A stretch of 62,048 nucleotides of DNA from Alphaproteobacteria bacterium (lineage in GTDB: Bacteria; Pseudomonadota; Alphaproteobacteria; Paracaedibacterales; CAITNM01), in assembly GCA_947487955.1 (NCBI GenBank), contig CANKYV010000006.1, positions 1 to 62,048 of the forward strand, given 5' to 3'. The notes under the pieces were generated by a model. It did not search any database, had not been told where the DNA came from, and saw nothing but the letters and a program-made list of their open reading frames with translations. Within the stretch, counting starts at the first letter, position 1; the number at the start of each line of letters is the position of its first letter. Shown here piece by piece: positions 1 to 8,642 of the stretch. Position numbers and translations under genes: made by a program.

Positions 1-131
1 TTAATGTTCAAAAAATTCGGGTGAAAGACGTGTGGCATTTAACTGCAAAACTATCTCGTAAAATTCTTGCTCACACTGCTGCTTTCTTTATCAAAAAGTC
101 TTTGCAGTTCGATCTAATCTTCTCTTAAAAA
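1..131 (+). pseudogene. C-terminal end of a transposase (cut by window edge)
   Basis: Reading frame 3 is open from the window edge to a TAA at 129-131. It encodes a basic tail with the pattern RVKDVWHLTAKLSRKILAHT near its end, which resembles the C-terminus of DDE transposases of IS982/IS4-like elements. The IS family cannot be fixed from about 42 residues. No terminal inverted repeat was found between the stop and the tRNA. The gene may be intact outside the window. Moderate confidence that it is a transposase, low for the family. Confidence 0.5.
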
Positions 132-266
132 CTCGCACACTGCGTTTTATAACTTAATTTTATTGATATTTATTTTATCTTGCAACGATAGATGATGTTA
201 ATAATTTTCTTAAGGAGCACCAACAATATTGACCCACATATAGATTTAAGGCATATTTCTGGAGTT

Positions 267-343
267 GGGCCTGTAGTTCAGTTGGTTAGAACCCCCCGCT
301 CATAACGGGGATGTCACAGGTTCGAGTCCTGTCGGGCCCACCA
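267..343 (+). tRNA. tRNA with CAT anticodon, probably tRNA-Ile2 (lysidine type)
   Basis: A full 77-nt cloverleaf is visible. The acceptor is GGGCCTG pairing with CGGGCCC, with a T-G wobble. The D stem is GTTC/GAAC, the anticodon stem CCCCG/CGGGG with loop CTCATAA (anticodon 301-303), the T arm ACAGG TTCGAGT CCTGT, discriminator A and an encoded CCA. The GG-CC-rich acceptor resembles bacterial tRNA-Ile(CAT), whose C34 is modified to lysidine by TilS, more than elongator tRNA-Met. It lacks initiator features such as a mismatched first pair. The exact identity is inferred. Confidence 0.93.
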
Positions 344-344
344 T

Positions 345-1307
345 TTATTTTAATCCCTCAATAAATGTATTAACATACGCATTCATAAGCGCTTCATACG
401 CACCCTCTCCCGCTTGAATATCAGCCCCTAGATAATCAACAACAGCAAAAGAAATTTTTAAGGTGTCCGCATAGCTTTTTACAAGCGCTGTACCCATTTG
501 TCGTTCTGCATACAAACATCTAGGGTGAATAACTCCTTTTTGTATTGCTTTGCGGATTTTTAGTATGTGACCCGCACTTGGTGGCACACTTGGATCAATT
601 GAAATTGTAGCAACTGTTTTAACATCATACGCCGCATCAAAATATTGATTGCCATCGTGTTGAATAATATACGATTTACCTTTGTAAGGAGCCATTTTCC
701 ACAATAATTGCTGGTGAAGAACTTGCAAACGTGTCTTATAATCACTTGCATTTTTATTCAATAGATCATGATGGTTTGGATATAATTGCTTAAAACGTTC
801 TAAGACTACATCAACTACTTGCAGCATAATCAAGGGATTTAGCCAAATATGTCCGTCTAAATTCGCTTCTTGGTGGCTGTGATTTTCATGAGAATGTTCA
901 TGTTCATCGTGATGACAACAAGCATGTTCATCCCAAAACCTACCACTTCTAAGTGGTTTTAGCTTAATTAAAGGGCTATTTTGTATACTTAAAACGTTGC
1001 TTTTCAGTGCTTTTATATGTTTGCTAAGCAGTTGCTCGTAAATAGGGCCAATCCAAACAACAACTTTAGCACCTTTCAGTGCTTGCACTTGTGAAGGTTG
1101 AAGCTGAGCATGATGAGGAGAAACATATCCATCTAACAATAATACAGGAGTAGTAATACCTTTGGTAAGCGCACAAACTAAGCTATGCAATGGTTTTATT
1201 GAAACAACAATCTCACTGTGTGTAGTTTTTGCTGAGAACAAACTGAAATACAAAATAGCAAAGACAGCAATCATAGCAGTTGCTACAGATATTATTTTTT
1301 TGAACAC
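345..1307 (-). CDS. znuA: Zinc ABC transporter periplasmic binding protein ZnuA
   Basis: The 320-residue protein is a cluster A-I (TroA/ZnuA) solute-binding protein that delivers Zn2+ to a ZnuBC importer. It has an N-terminal hydrophobic signal segment (residues about 1-30). The metal-site pattern includes the SPHHAQL motif near residue 63 and the GHIWLNP motif near 152. The charged His-rich loop between them (residues about 127-148, ACCHHDEHEHSHENHSHQ) is typical of ZnuA. The late HDGNQYFDAAYD motif supplies another ligand region. No znuB or znuC is adjacent, so the permease and ATPase must be elsewhere. A TATAAT box and a 50-codon open frame lie just upstream. Length is normal for the family. 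Confidence 0.93.
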   Translation of the reverse strand: MFKKIISVATAMIAVFAILYFSLFSAKTTHSEIVVSIKPLHSLVCALTKGITTPVLLLDGYVSPHHAQLQPSQVQALKGAKVVVWIGPIYEQLLSKHIKALKSNVLSIQNSPLIKLKPLRSGRFWDEHACCHHDEHEHSHENHSHQEANLDGHIWLNPLIMLQVVDVVLERFKQLYPNHHDLLNKNASDYKTRLQVLHQQLLWKMAPYKGKSYIIQHDGNQYFDAAYDVKTVATISIDPSVPPSAGHILKIRKAIQKGVIHPRCLYAERQMGTALVKSYADTLKISFAVVDYLGADIQAGEGAYEALMNAYVNTFIEGLK

Positions 1308-1322
1308 GAATATTCTTCCAAA

Positions 1323-1475
1323 TTATAATTTAGGGGATACTAGCACACCTAGCGTTTGAAACAACTGATGTAAGCCTTGCCAAAACCAATCTCTAATTTG
1401 TCCACAAGAGCCATCTTTTTCAAGCATTGCCTCAAGAGCCTTATAACCTTTGGCCTTTATCAAGAATATTTTCAC
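1323..1475 (-). CDS. Possible 50-residue leader peptide upstream of znuA
   Basis: An open frame starts at a GTG (1473-1475), runs 50 codons and stops 15 nt before the znuA start. The predicted peptide is amphipathic with an aromatic patch (DWFWQGLHQLFQ). A TATAAT hexamer (1483-1488) ends about 7 nt upstream of the GTG, so translation would be nearly leaderless. No Shine-Dalgarno sequence is visible. I do not recognise the product. It could be a real small gene, a regulatory upstream frame for znuA, or a relic of a decayed gene. Low confidence. Confidence 0.3.
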   Translation of the reverse strand: MKIFLIKAKGYKALEAMLEKDGSCGQIRDWFWQGLHQLFQTLGVLVSPKL

Positions 1476-1482
1476 GTAGCAG

Positions 1483-1488
1483 ATTATA
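1483..1488 (-). promoter_or_regulatory. Candidate -10 box for the znuA transcript
   Basis: Reading the minus strand there is a perfect TATAAT preceded, at 17 nt, by only a T-rich stretch in place of a clear -35. It is the best promoter-like element upstream of znuA and of the 50-codon frame. No convincing Zur operator was identified by eye. Confidence 0.4.
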
Positions 1489-1776
1489 CTGTTAGTTGCG
1501 ATAAGAAAAAACTATTTTTTAGCCAGTAAAATATTGAGTTTTATTTAGGCCTGCCCACTTAAAAATTTGACAAGCCAAAGAAATAAGAGTATTCTGTCAG
1601 AGTATTTTTAATATAAGCGTTTGTGGAAATGACTTTTCTTTGTTCAAGAAATTCCATATCAGGCAAAATCTCTATTTTGTCAAACGCTTGGCGTTGGCAT
1701 AGCTAAATCTCCATTTTTTTCAAAAAATTAGATTAACTCGACACTGTTCTCAGTGTCTCAGATCATGAGAAATGCT
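1489..1776. other. Intergenic region with gene remnant and inverted repeat
   Basis: Between the znuA leader and the first PvcA-like gene there is no confident gene. On the minus strand 1559-1702 is open without a good start: a TAG precedes it and an internal ATG would give about 32 residues. It may be a gene relic of unknown origin. Just before the PvcA-like gene lies a perfect hairpin, GACACTG-TTCT-CAGTGTC at 1740-1757, discussed separately. Confidence 0.4.
1740..1757. promoter_or_regulatory. Perfect 7-bp inverted repeat ahead of PvcA-like gene
   Basis: GACACTG, a TTCT spacer and CAGTGTC form a compact dyad 19 nt upstream of the preferred start of the first isonitrile-synthase-like gene. 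It could be an operator or an RNA hairpin near the ribosome binding region. No U-tract follows, so a terminator is unlikely. Confidence 0.35.
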
Positions 1777-2793
1777 ATGACATCGCAACATTTTTGTAAA
1801 TTATTTATATCATTGCTTTTACTATGCATCCCCGCACATACGGAAAGTGAATCTTTCGCACAAGCTAAAGCTATATTTGAAATATTAAAACCTAATATTT
1901 TAGATTTTGACATTGATGCAATCTTAGATAATCAACAACCAGTTGAAATTTTATCCATATCCGAAAATAGCAAATACAAGCTAATTAAAAAGCTTGAAAA
2001 TATTATTAATCAAGGACTTTTTATAGACTTTCTTTGTCCTGCATTTCCATTTAAATCAGGGAACCACGATCAAAATACGATTTCAAGTAACGTTGACATG
2101 ACAGAATATCATAGTCTTAAGCACCTAAACCAAATGATTGAGGCCATTAAAACAATATATCCAAAAGTACATTTTACGATTGTAACTGATGGACTATTAT
2201 TTGCTGACTTATTCCATATTCCTGATGAAATTGTTTTAGCTTACGAGCGTGACTTAAAAAGACTCACCAAATTATTACCTCACATAACAATTAAACCAAT
2301 TTTTCAACTACTGTCACATGCAAACCAATCTCTTCAAACAATCAGAGAAGAGATTGGATGTATTGAAAAAACACAATTGATACCCCCCCCTAAAAATAAG
2401 AAACGCTTTGAAATTTTAAAAGCACGCATTCTTCAAGAAATTAATCATTCAAATCACCCTTACTTTCATATGCAAGCTTTTGATCGAGTAATTTATCTGG
2501 AAAAAATTGCTCAAGCAGTTATCGCTAGAGATGAGTTTGTTAAACAATTTATGAAACAATTTGAAACAGCTAATACCATTCGTTTGTCTACCCATTATCA
2601 AAAAGATATAAGTGAAAAAATTGGAATTAGGTTTTCAAATGATTCTTACGTAACACCATGGAATGGTGTTTTTGTACGAAAAGCAGATGGCACAGTTTCT
2701 ATTTTACGAAAACGTGAGATTGATACACATAGATTCAAGCTAGAGCACGAACTTCACAACAACGTAGAGTGCGCTTTCTATAATTGGCGCTAA
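1777..2793 (+). CDS. PvcA/DIT1 (isonitrile synthase)-family protein with signal peptide
   Basis: The 338-residue protein matches the DIT1_PvcA family, whose studied members (PvcA, IsnA) build an isonitrile on Tyr or Trp using ribulose-5-phosphate as carbon donor. Visible landmarks are LCPAFPFKS (about 86-94), the IYPKVHFTIVTDGLLFADLF block (about 127-146), an IPDE-AYERDL stretch after it, and a C-terminal block with TIRLSTHYQ, KIGIRF and TPWNGVF. Unlike PvcA it begins with a hydrophobic signal-like segment (FCKLFISLLLLCIPAHTES), suggesting export. The ATG at 1777 gives the cleanest signal peptide; upstream GTG (1753) and ATG (1765) are alternatives. A frameshifted paralogue follows. Family call is good; substrate and export are inference. 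Confidence 0.75.
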   Translation: MTSQHFCKLFISLLLLCIPAHTESESFAQAKAIFEILKPNILDFDIDAILDNQQPVEILSISENSKYKLIKKLENIINQGLFIDFLCPAFPFKSGNHDQNTISSNVDMTEYHSLKHLNQMIEAIKTIYPKVHFTIVTDGLLFADLFHIPDEIVLAYERDLKRLTKLLPHITIKPIFQLLSHANQSLQTIREEIGCIEKTQLIPPPKNKKRFEILKARILQEINHSNHPYFHMQAFDRVIYLEKIAQAVIARDEFVKQFMKQFETANTIRLSTHYQKDISEKIGIRFSNDSYVTPWNGVFVRKADGTVSILRKREIDTHRFKLEHELHNNVECAFYNWR

Positions 2794-2883
2794 GCGCCTG
2801 ATATTTCTTAATTTTCCCATAACTAATACTCAACTTTTGTTGAGCATACAAAATGTATACTTAAATTTCACAAGGAGAAAAAA

Positions 2884-3928
2884 ATGTTAAAAAAAATATA
2901 CAGCATTATAGCAATAGCATTATACAGCTTTAGCGTTTTAAATGCCATCGATACGACCAGCGAAGATGTTGCAAAAATCATTAAAACATATCGAAAAAGT
3001 CTTCCAAGCATTACAAAAAAAATGCCCGAAAATATTACTCCTGAACAATGTATCATTAGATTTTTAAAACGCTTTCATCCGACCCCTAATACGCTAGAAG
3101 GAGATGAAGTGCTTGCGTTAAATATTAGCAGCATTTTAGCGCAAGGAAATGGGCTAACATTTCTTTTACCAGCTAATCCTTGCAAATCACGTAATACAGA
3201 AAGAAAAGTTCTAGGACTAAATCCTGATTTGGGCGAAGTTTTGGAAATTATTACCCTGAAATATATATGTGATAGCATAGCAGAGCTTTGTCATCAGCCT
3301 GTGAAGTGTGTATTGGTTTCTGATGGCGTAGCTTTTGGAGATATTTTAAGGATTTCTGAAGATGAAGTGCATGATTACGTAAGAAAAGTCAGACACTTAA
3401 TACGTGCTCAAGATGCTGATAATGTAGTTACATTAATGATGTTAGGAGATTTTCCCTGGCACTCCGTTTTTTGAGAAATCATTCAGTGAGATACAAGCAG
3501 GGCTTGATAGCATTGAATGCAAAAAACCCACAGGCATATTAGAACGCTTCGTAAGTGATGAATTTCACTGTAGTTATTATCAAGACATCAAAAAATCTGA
3601 TATCCCCCTTATTGCAAGATCTATTGAAAAAAGAGGAACACAGTTTGGAGTTTACCTAAGAAATTACGTTTTCCAAGAACACATGGTTAGACTTTCAATG
3701 AACATGCATCACACACAAATTTGCGAAGCCCTCCCTATACGATTGGTTTATGGAACAAGTGGCTCTCCATGGCACCATGCTCTAATTGTAGATTCCAAAA
3801 AAAATGTAAAGTTCTCATACAGAGAAAATGAAGAATCTAGTGAACTACGTTCAGGAAAATATAAAGGAATCGATATACAATGGATGAAATATTTAGCAAC
3901 ATCCAGCAGTTATAGTGGATGGAATTAA
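2884..3928 (+). pseudogene. Second PvcA/DIT1-family gene, broken by a +1 frameshift
   Basis: The first frame (2884-3474) encodes a signal peptide (LKKIYSIIAIALYSFSVLNA) and the family motifs FLLPANPCKSRN, KVLGLNPDLGEVL and VLVSDGVAFGDIL, then stops. Shifting frame at the CCC run (3454-3456) restores a continuous protein to 3928, with RLSMNMHHTQ and GSPWHHALIV matching the usual C-terminal RLS-H and TPWHG blocks. Removing one C gives about 347 residues, the length of the upstream paralogue. A good AAGGAG ribosome site precedes 2884. Either a recent loss of function or a sequencing error in the C run. The tandem pair suggests duplication followed by divergence. Confidence 0.75.
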
Positions 3929-3956
3929 AATTCCACACTTGAAATAAGTAAAATAA

Positions 3957-3995
3957 AAGGGAAATAAGTTATTTAAGTAGTAACTAATTTCCCTT
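3957..3995. terminator. Strong hairpin after the PvcA-like pair
   Basis: AAGGGAAAT at 3957-3965 pairs with ATTTCCCTT at 3987-3995. After one mismatch, AGTTA/TAACT extends the stem around a 9-nt loop. It lies between the PvcA-like pseudogene and the mlaD-like gene and may end transcription, though no long T-run follows. Confidence 0.55.
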
Positions 3996-4058
3996 AACAC
4001 TTCCTTAAAACACTCTTGTTAGGCTATAGTAACCCACAATAATAAAATGATTTTTTAG

Positions 4059-4508
4059 ATGCGACACAATTTTTTAGAAACAATCACGGGCGCTATAGTC
4101 TTGCTTGTAGCAGGAATTTTTTTTGCATTTGGATATCAATTCTCAACTTCTACTCATAAAGAAACATTTAGAATTTTTGCGCGTTTTGACAGAGTAGACG
4201 GGGTATCTATTGGTAATGATGTACGCATAGGTGGAGTTATTGTTGGTCATATTAATCACATATCAATTGATAAAAAGAACTTTAAAGCTATTGTAGCAAT
4301 GGATATTGACGCATCTTTAAAACTTCCAAAAGATAGCTCTGCTGAAATCAGCAGCGAAAGTTTAATGGGTGGAAAATACGTTAACCTATCTCCAGGTGGA
4401 GATGACGCATTTTTAAAGCAGGGAGATACTATTTCTTTAACTCAATCATCCGTCAGTCTTGAAAGCTTGCTTAGTAAGTACATTTTCAGCGATAAAGATA
4501 AGAAATAA
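4059..4508 (+). CDS. mlaD: MlaD-like (MCE domain) lipid transport protein
   Basis: At 149 residues this is the size of MlaD, the membrane-anchored MCE subunit that passes phospholipids between outer and inner membrane with the MlaFEB ABC transporter. It has one N-terminal transmembrane anchor (GAIVLLVAGIFFAFGYQF) and a single MCE domain with FDRVDGVSIGNDVRIGGVIVG and the SSESLMGGKYVNLSPGG motif. No mlaE, mlaF or mlaC homologue is adjacent, so this is an isolated subunit gene. It follows a hairpin and precedes uup. Confidence 0.88.
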   Translation: MRHNFLETITGAIVLLVAGIFFAFGYQFSTSTHKETFRIFARFDRVDGVSIGNDVRIGGVIVGHINHISIDKKNFKAIVAMDIDASLKLPKDSSAEISSESLMGGKYVNLSPGGDDAFLKQGDTISLTQSSVSLESLLSKYIFSDKDKK

Positions 4509-4564
4509 GCATATATTGATAGGCTTTGCGATTTAAGCTGAGTCGTTGTAGGGGAAAAGTATTC

Positions 4565-6346
4565 ATGACCACAGTGCAACTGCGCTTGAAAGACGCTTGC
4601 GTTCGCTTTAGCGGTACTCCTGTTTTTGAAAAGTTAACAGCACAAATTTGTGACGGTGATCGCATTTGTTTGGTTGGCCGCAATGGTTGCGGAAAATCAA
4701 CCTTGCTCAAAGCACTTGCAAAAATCTATGAACTTGACGAAGGTGAGTACTTTTTATTATCTAGTCAAAATTTGGTGTATCTTGAACAAGATAAAACCTA
4801 CCCATTAGATGTAACAACCGCTGAATTATTAGAATCCTATGGTGCAAAGCCCCATGAAGCCAGATCAATTCTTGATAAATTAGGGATTGCTGCCAATATC
4901 ACATTAAATAGTGCATCTGGTGGGCAAAGGCGGCGATTTGCGCTAGCTGAGAGTTTAGTAAGAAACCCCACAATCCTTTTACTTGATGAGCCAACCAACC
5001 ATCTTGATTTACCCAGCATTCAATGGCTAGAAGAATACCTTTCCAAGTTCAAAGGCGCAGTAGTCATGATCAGCCATGATCGACGTTTTTTGGAAAAAGC
5101 TTCAAACATGACTTGGTGGCTTGATCGTGGCATATTACACGTGAATAAAAAGGGCTTCAAAGATTTTGATGATTGGTCAGCAATGCTGATAGAAGAGGAA
5201 GAAAGACGTCTGGAAAAACTTAATACGCGCTTACGCCTGGAAACAGATTGGTTGCATTATGGAGTTACCGCGAGACGAAAACGCAATCAAGGACGATTGC
5301 AACGCCTACATGAACTGCGGAGTGAACGCCGTGATATGATGCAAAATAAGACCCGCTCTATTGATGTGAATCCTGTTAACTTGCCACGAGGCAGCAAAAT
5401 TATTATTGAAGCTAAGGACATTCAAAAGTCATATGGTGAAAAAACAGTTGTGCAGCCTTTTTCCTGTCGTATTTTGCATCAGGACAAAATTGGCATTATT
5501 GGTCCAAATGGTGCTGGCAAAAGTACATTAGTAAAAATGTTGGTAGGTGAACTATCACCCGATTCTGGCCATGTGAAGCACGGCACAACATTGAAAGTTA
5601 CTTACATTGATCAGATGCGGTCAGAGCTTAATCCAACCGATACATTATGGCAAACTTTATGCCCAGAAGGCGGTGATCAAGTATGGGTTGGCAACGAAAC
5701 CAAGCACGTGGTTGGATACTTAAAAGAATTTTTATTTAATGAAGACCAAATTCGTGGGCAGGTAAGTATTTTATCGGGCGGTGAAAAAAATCGCCTACTT
5801 CTTGCAAAAGCGCTGGCAAATCCAGGAAATTTACTTGTATTAGATGAGCCTACCAATGATTTGGACATGGATACATTGGATTTGCTGGTAGAATGTTTGC
5901 AACAGTACAATGGTACGTTGATTGTAGTAAGCCATGATCGTGATTTCTTGGATCGCACAGTAACCTCCACCTATGTTACGTCAGATTCAGGTGAGATACA
6001 GGAATACGTAGGCGGATACAGTGATATTGAACATTACTTAAAAGCTGCTCAAAAATCTGTTAGTAAAGTTAAACAAAAAGAAGTGCTGCCTGAGAAAAAT
6101 TCTGCACCTAAGCGCCTGTCATACAATCTTAAGCGTGAGTGGGATGATCTGCCAAAAAAGATAAAAACACTGGAAGTACGCATTGGTGATCTATCTGCCC
6201 TTTTAGAAGATGTGACGTTGTATGAAAAAAATCCGCATCAATTCAAAACTTTAAGCGAAGAATTGCAGCAATGCCAAGAAGCATTAGATTCAGCTGAAAC
6301 CCGCTGGCTTGAATTGGAAATGATGGCTGAAGAATTAAAGGGTTAA
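4565..6346 (+). CDS. uup: ABC-F ATPase Uup
   Basis: A soluble ABC-F protein of 593 residues with two ATPase cassettes and no membrane domain. Walker A motifs are GRNGCGKST (about residue 38) and GPNGAGKST. Signature/Walker B blocks are SGGQRRRFALAE...LLLDEPTNHLD and LSGGEKNRLLLAK...LVLDEPTNDLD. The C-terminal arginine/lysine-rich coiled coil (from about residue 520) is typical of Uup, which binds branched DNA and ribosomes. The GTG/TTG upstream gives a longer frame, but the ATG at 4565 is preceded by a strong AGGGGAAAAG ribosome site (4550-4559), so I chose it. Confidence 0.92.
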   Translation: MTTVQLRLKDACVRFSGTPVFEKLTAQICDGDRICLVGRNGCGKSTLLKALAKIYELDEGEYFLLSSQNLVYLEQDKTYPLDVTTAELLESYGAKPHEARSILDKLGIAANITLNSASGGQRRRFALAESLVRNPTILLLDEPTNHLDLPSIQWLEEYLSKFKGAVVMISHDRRFLEKASNMTWWLDRGILHVNKKGFKDFDDWSAMLIEEEERRLEKLNTRLRLETDWLHYGVTARRKRNQGRLQRLHELRSERRDMMQNKTRSIDVNPVNLPRGSKIIIEAKDIQKSYGEKTVVQPFSCRILHQDKIGIIGPNGAGKSTLVKMLVGELSPDSGHVKHGTTLKVTYIDQMRSELNPTDTLWQTLCPEGGDQVWVGNETKHVVGYLKEFLFNEDQIRGQVSILSGGEKNRLLLAKALANPGNLLVLDEPTNDLDMDTLDLLVECLQQYNGTLIVVSHDRDFLDRTVTSTYVTSDSGEIQEYVGGYSDIEHYLKAAQKSVSKVKQKEVLPEKNSAPKRLSYNLKREWDDLPKKIKTLEVRIGDLSALLEDVTLYEKNPHQFKTLSEELQQCQEALDSAETRWLELEMMAEELKG

Positions 6347-6408
6347 AAATTCAAGCAGAATTGATTATTTTAAGCTTGCATTTTTGGCCTTCATATCTAC
6401 ATATAGTG

Positions 6409-6414
6409 TATAAT
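6409..6414 (+). promoter_or_regulatory. Candidate -10 box for rnc
   Basis: A TATAAT hexamer sits about 120 nt upstream of rnc, with a weak TTGGCC 19 nt earlier. It is the best promoter-like sequence in the uup-rnc gap. Confidence 0.35.
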
Positions 6415-6535
6415 TTAAAATATTAGAGAATACATATTTAAGGTATGGTCTTTTTTTATTTTAGAAATTTTAACGCCTGGGCAAGGCACTTAACATAAGC
6501 ATTAAGATGCAACCTTATTTAATTATTAAAAGCTA

Positions 6536-7189
6536 ATGTTTGAAGATATTTTAGATCATTCTTTTAAAAGAAAAACCTTGCTAGCACAGGCACTTACTCC
6601 GCCAGTTTTGCAACAACGAAAACAAGGGAAAGCTTTTGAACGTTTAGAATTTTTAGGAGATCGAATTCTGGGGTTAGTTATTGCCGAAGCCTTGTACTCG
6701 CATTACACCCATGATGAAGAAGGTAAGCTTGCTAAACGGCTTTCATATCTAACGTCACGAGAGTTTTGTCATATCGTTGCAGAGCGTATTAACCTGGCAC
6801 AATTTTTACCCATTTCGGCAGATGAATTAAAAGGCACATCAATTCTTGCAAATTGCATAGAAGCAATTATTGCGGCTTTATACATTGATGGCAGAATGGA
6901 AGCGGCACAAAGTTTTATTCACAAATATTGGAAAAATGAAATTTATGCGTTGGAGGAATTGCCCAAAGATCCTAAAACTCTTGTACAAGAATGGGCCCAA
7001 AAGCGTGGCATGGATATTCCTGAATACATAGAAATTGAGCGTTCTGGCCCAGATCATGCTCCTACATACACTCTTAAAATTTCTTTAACAAATGGCCTAA
7101 CGGCCGTTGGTGAAGGTAAAAATAAGAAACTCGCAGAACGTAATGCAGCACAAAGACTTTGGAGTATTATTGATTCTGAGATAAAGTGA
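6536..7189 (+). CDS. rnc: Ribonuclease III
   Basis: The 217-residue enzyme cleaves double-stranded RNA in rRNA and mRNA processing. The N-terminal catalytic domain shows the signature FERLEFLGDRILGLVIAEALY (split here around residues 35-55), and the second metal-binding Glu lies in CIEAIIAALYID. The C-terminal dsRNA-binding domain (about residues 150-215) ends with KKLAERNAAQRLW. Length is normal for alphaproteobacteria. It precedes clpX and lon, a gene order that puts RNA and protein quality control side by side. Confidence 0.95.
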   Translation: MFEDILDHSFKRKTLLAQALTPPVLQQRKQGKAFERLEFLGDRILGLVIAEALYSHYTHDEEGKLAKRLSYLTSREFCHIVAERINLAQFLPISADELKGTSILANCIEAIIAALYIDGRMEAAQSFIHKYWKNEIYALEELPKDPKTLVQEWAQKRGMDIPEYIEIERSGPDHAPTYTLKISLTNGLTAVGEGKNKKLAERNAAQRLWSIIDSEIK

Positions 7190-7376
7190 CTAATAATGTT
7201 ATGAAATTTTTTTATTAGCACAAAAAATTAGCTATTGAGCCACCTATTTTATTAGCACTCAATGTTATCCACAAAAAAAGCCACTTTGGTTAACTATTTC
7301 TTGACTTTTGAGACGCATAGTTGAAGTATAGGGTGACGAATTTTGTTGCTGCTAATAAGTTTAATGTGGAGAAAAT

Positions 7377-8642
7377 ATGAGCAAATCTTCTGGTGATAGT
7401 AAAAATACTTTGTATTGCTCTTTTTGTGGAAAAAGTCAGCATGAAGTCCGTAAATTAATTGCAGGACCAACTGTATTCATCTGTGATGAATGCGTTGATC
7501 TTTGTACTGATATCATTCAAGAAGAAAATGCAGTTCCTCGTTTATTAACTGAAGGTGTCCCATCTCCTTTAGAAATTCGTAAGGTTCTTGATGATTATGT
7601 AATTGGACAAGAACATGCAAAAAAAGTTCTCTCAGTTGCTGTACACAATCACTATAAGCGTCTCAACCATAGTGGCCATAATGCCGGAGATGTTGAAATT
7701 GCTAAATCAAACATTATGCTGGTAGGACCTACCGGTAGTGGTAAAACCTTATTAGCACAAACTTTGGCACGTATTATTGATGTTCCTTTTACCATGGCAG
7801 ATGCAACCACACTAACTGAGGCAGGTTATGTAGGCGAAGACGTAGAAAATATTATTCTAAAGCTTCTACAGGCTGCTGATTATAATGTTGAACGAGCACA
7901 ACGCGGTATTGTTTATATCGATGAAGTTGATAAGATTTCCAGAAAATCTGATAATCCTTCAATCACGCGCGATGTTTCTGGTGAAGGAGTACAACAGGCG
8001 CTACTAAAAATTATGGAAGGAACGGTTGCTTCTGTCCCTCCTCAAGGTGGACGCAAGCATCCTCAGCAAGAATTTTTGCAAGTCGATACTACCAATATTT
8101 TATTCATTTGCGGAGGCGCCTTTGCAGGACTAGAAAAAATTATTGCTGGTCGTAAAAAGGGTAGTGGAATAGGATTTGGAGTAGATGTAAAAGGCCCGCA
8201 GGATCATAAAGTGGGCGAACTCTTACGTGATCTTGAACCAGAAGATTTGCTAAAATTTGGTCTCATCCCAGAATTTATTGGCCGTCTCCCAGTAGTTGCA
8301 ACATTGGGCGATTTAGATGAAGCAGCATTAGTTGAAATTTTATCTACACCTAAAAATGCGTTACTAAAACAATATGCACGTTTATTTGAAATGGAAGATG
8401 TAAAACTAACCTTTGAAAATGAAGCTCTTCATTCAGTCGCTCAAAAAGCCATTTTGCGAAAAACTGGCGCCAGAGGACTACGCTCAATTATGGAAAGTAT
8501 TTTACTTGATCCGATGTATGAGTTACCCTCAAGAGAAGATGTGGAAGAAGTTATCATTAATAAAAAAGTAGTGGAAGACAAGGGTGAACCCGTAGTTGTT
8601 CTAAAACAAGAAGAACCAAAACGTAAAGAGAGTGCACGTTAA
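7377..8642 (+). CDS. clpX: ClpX, ATPase subunit of the ClpXP protease
   Basis: A 421-residue AAA+ unfoldase. The N-terminal zinc-binding domain has Cys14, Cys17, Cys36 and Cys39. It is followed by GPTGSGKT (Walker A), [10 protein letters not shown] (Walker B), the pore-region GRKHPQQ loop and the IGFG loop used to dock ClpP. A good GTGGAGAAAAT leader precedes the ATG. The gene overlaps lon by one base (TAATG), implying co-translation. A clpP is not in this window although it usually lies directly upstream; rnc is there instead. The C-terminus is slightly extended and charged. Confidence 0.97.
   Translation: MSKSSGDSKNTLYCSFCGKSQHEVRKLIAGPTVFICDECVDLCTDIIQEENAVPRLLTEGVPSPLEIRKVLDDYVIGQEHAKKVLSVAVHNHYKRLNHSGHNAGDVEIAKSNIMLVGPTGSGKTLLAQTLARIIDVPFTMADATTLTEAGYVGEDVENIILKLLQAADYNVERAQRGIVYIDEVDKISRKSDNPSITRDVSGEGVQQALLKIMEGTVASVPPQGGRKHPQQEFLQVDTTNILFICGGAFAGLEKIIAGRKKGSGIGFGVDVKGPQDHKVGELLRDLEPEDLLKFGLIPEFIGRLPVVATLGDLDEAALVEILSTPKNALLKQYARLFEMEDVKLTFENEALHSVAQKAILRKTGARGLRSIMESILLDPMYELPSREDVEEVIINKKVVEDKGEPVVVLKQEEPKRKESAR

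Noticed and set aside
7300..7345. TTGACT followed by TATAGG as the clpX promoter
   Set aside because: Spacing of about 20 nt is poor and no heat-shock consensus fits convincingly.
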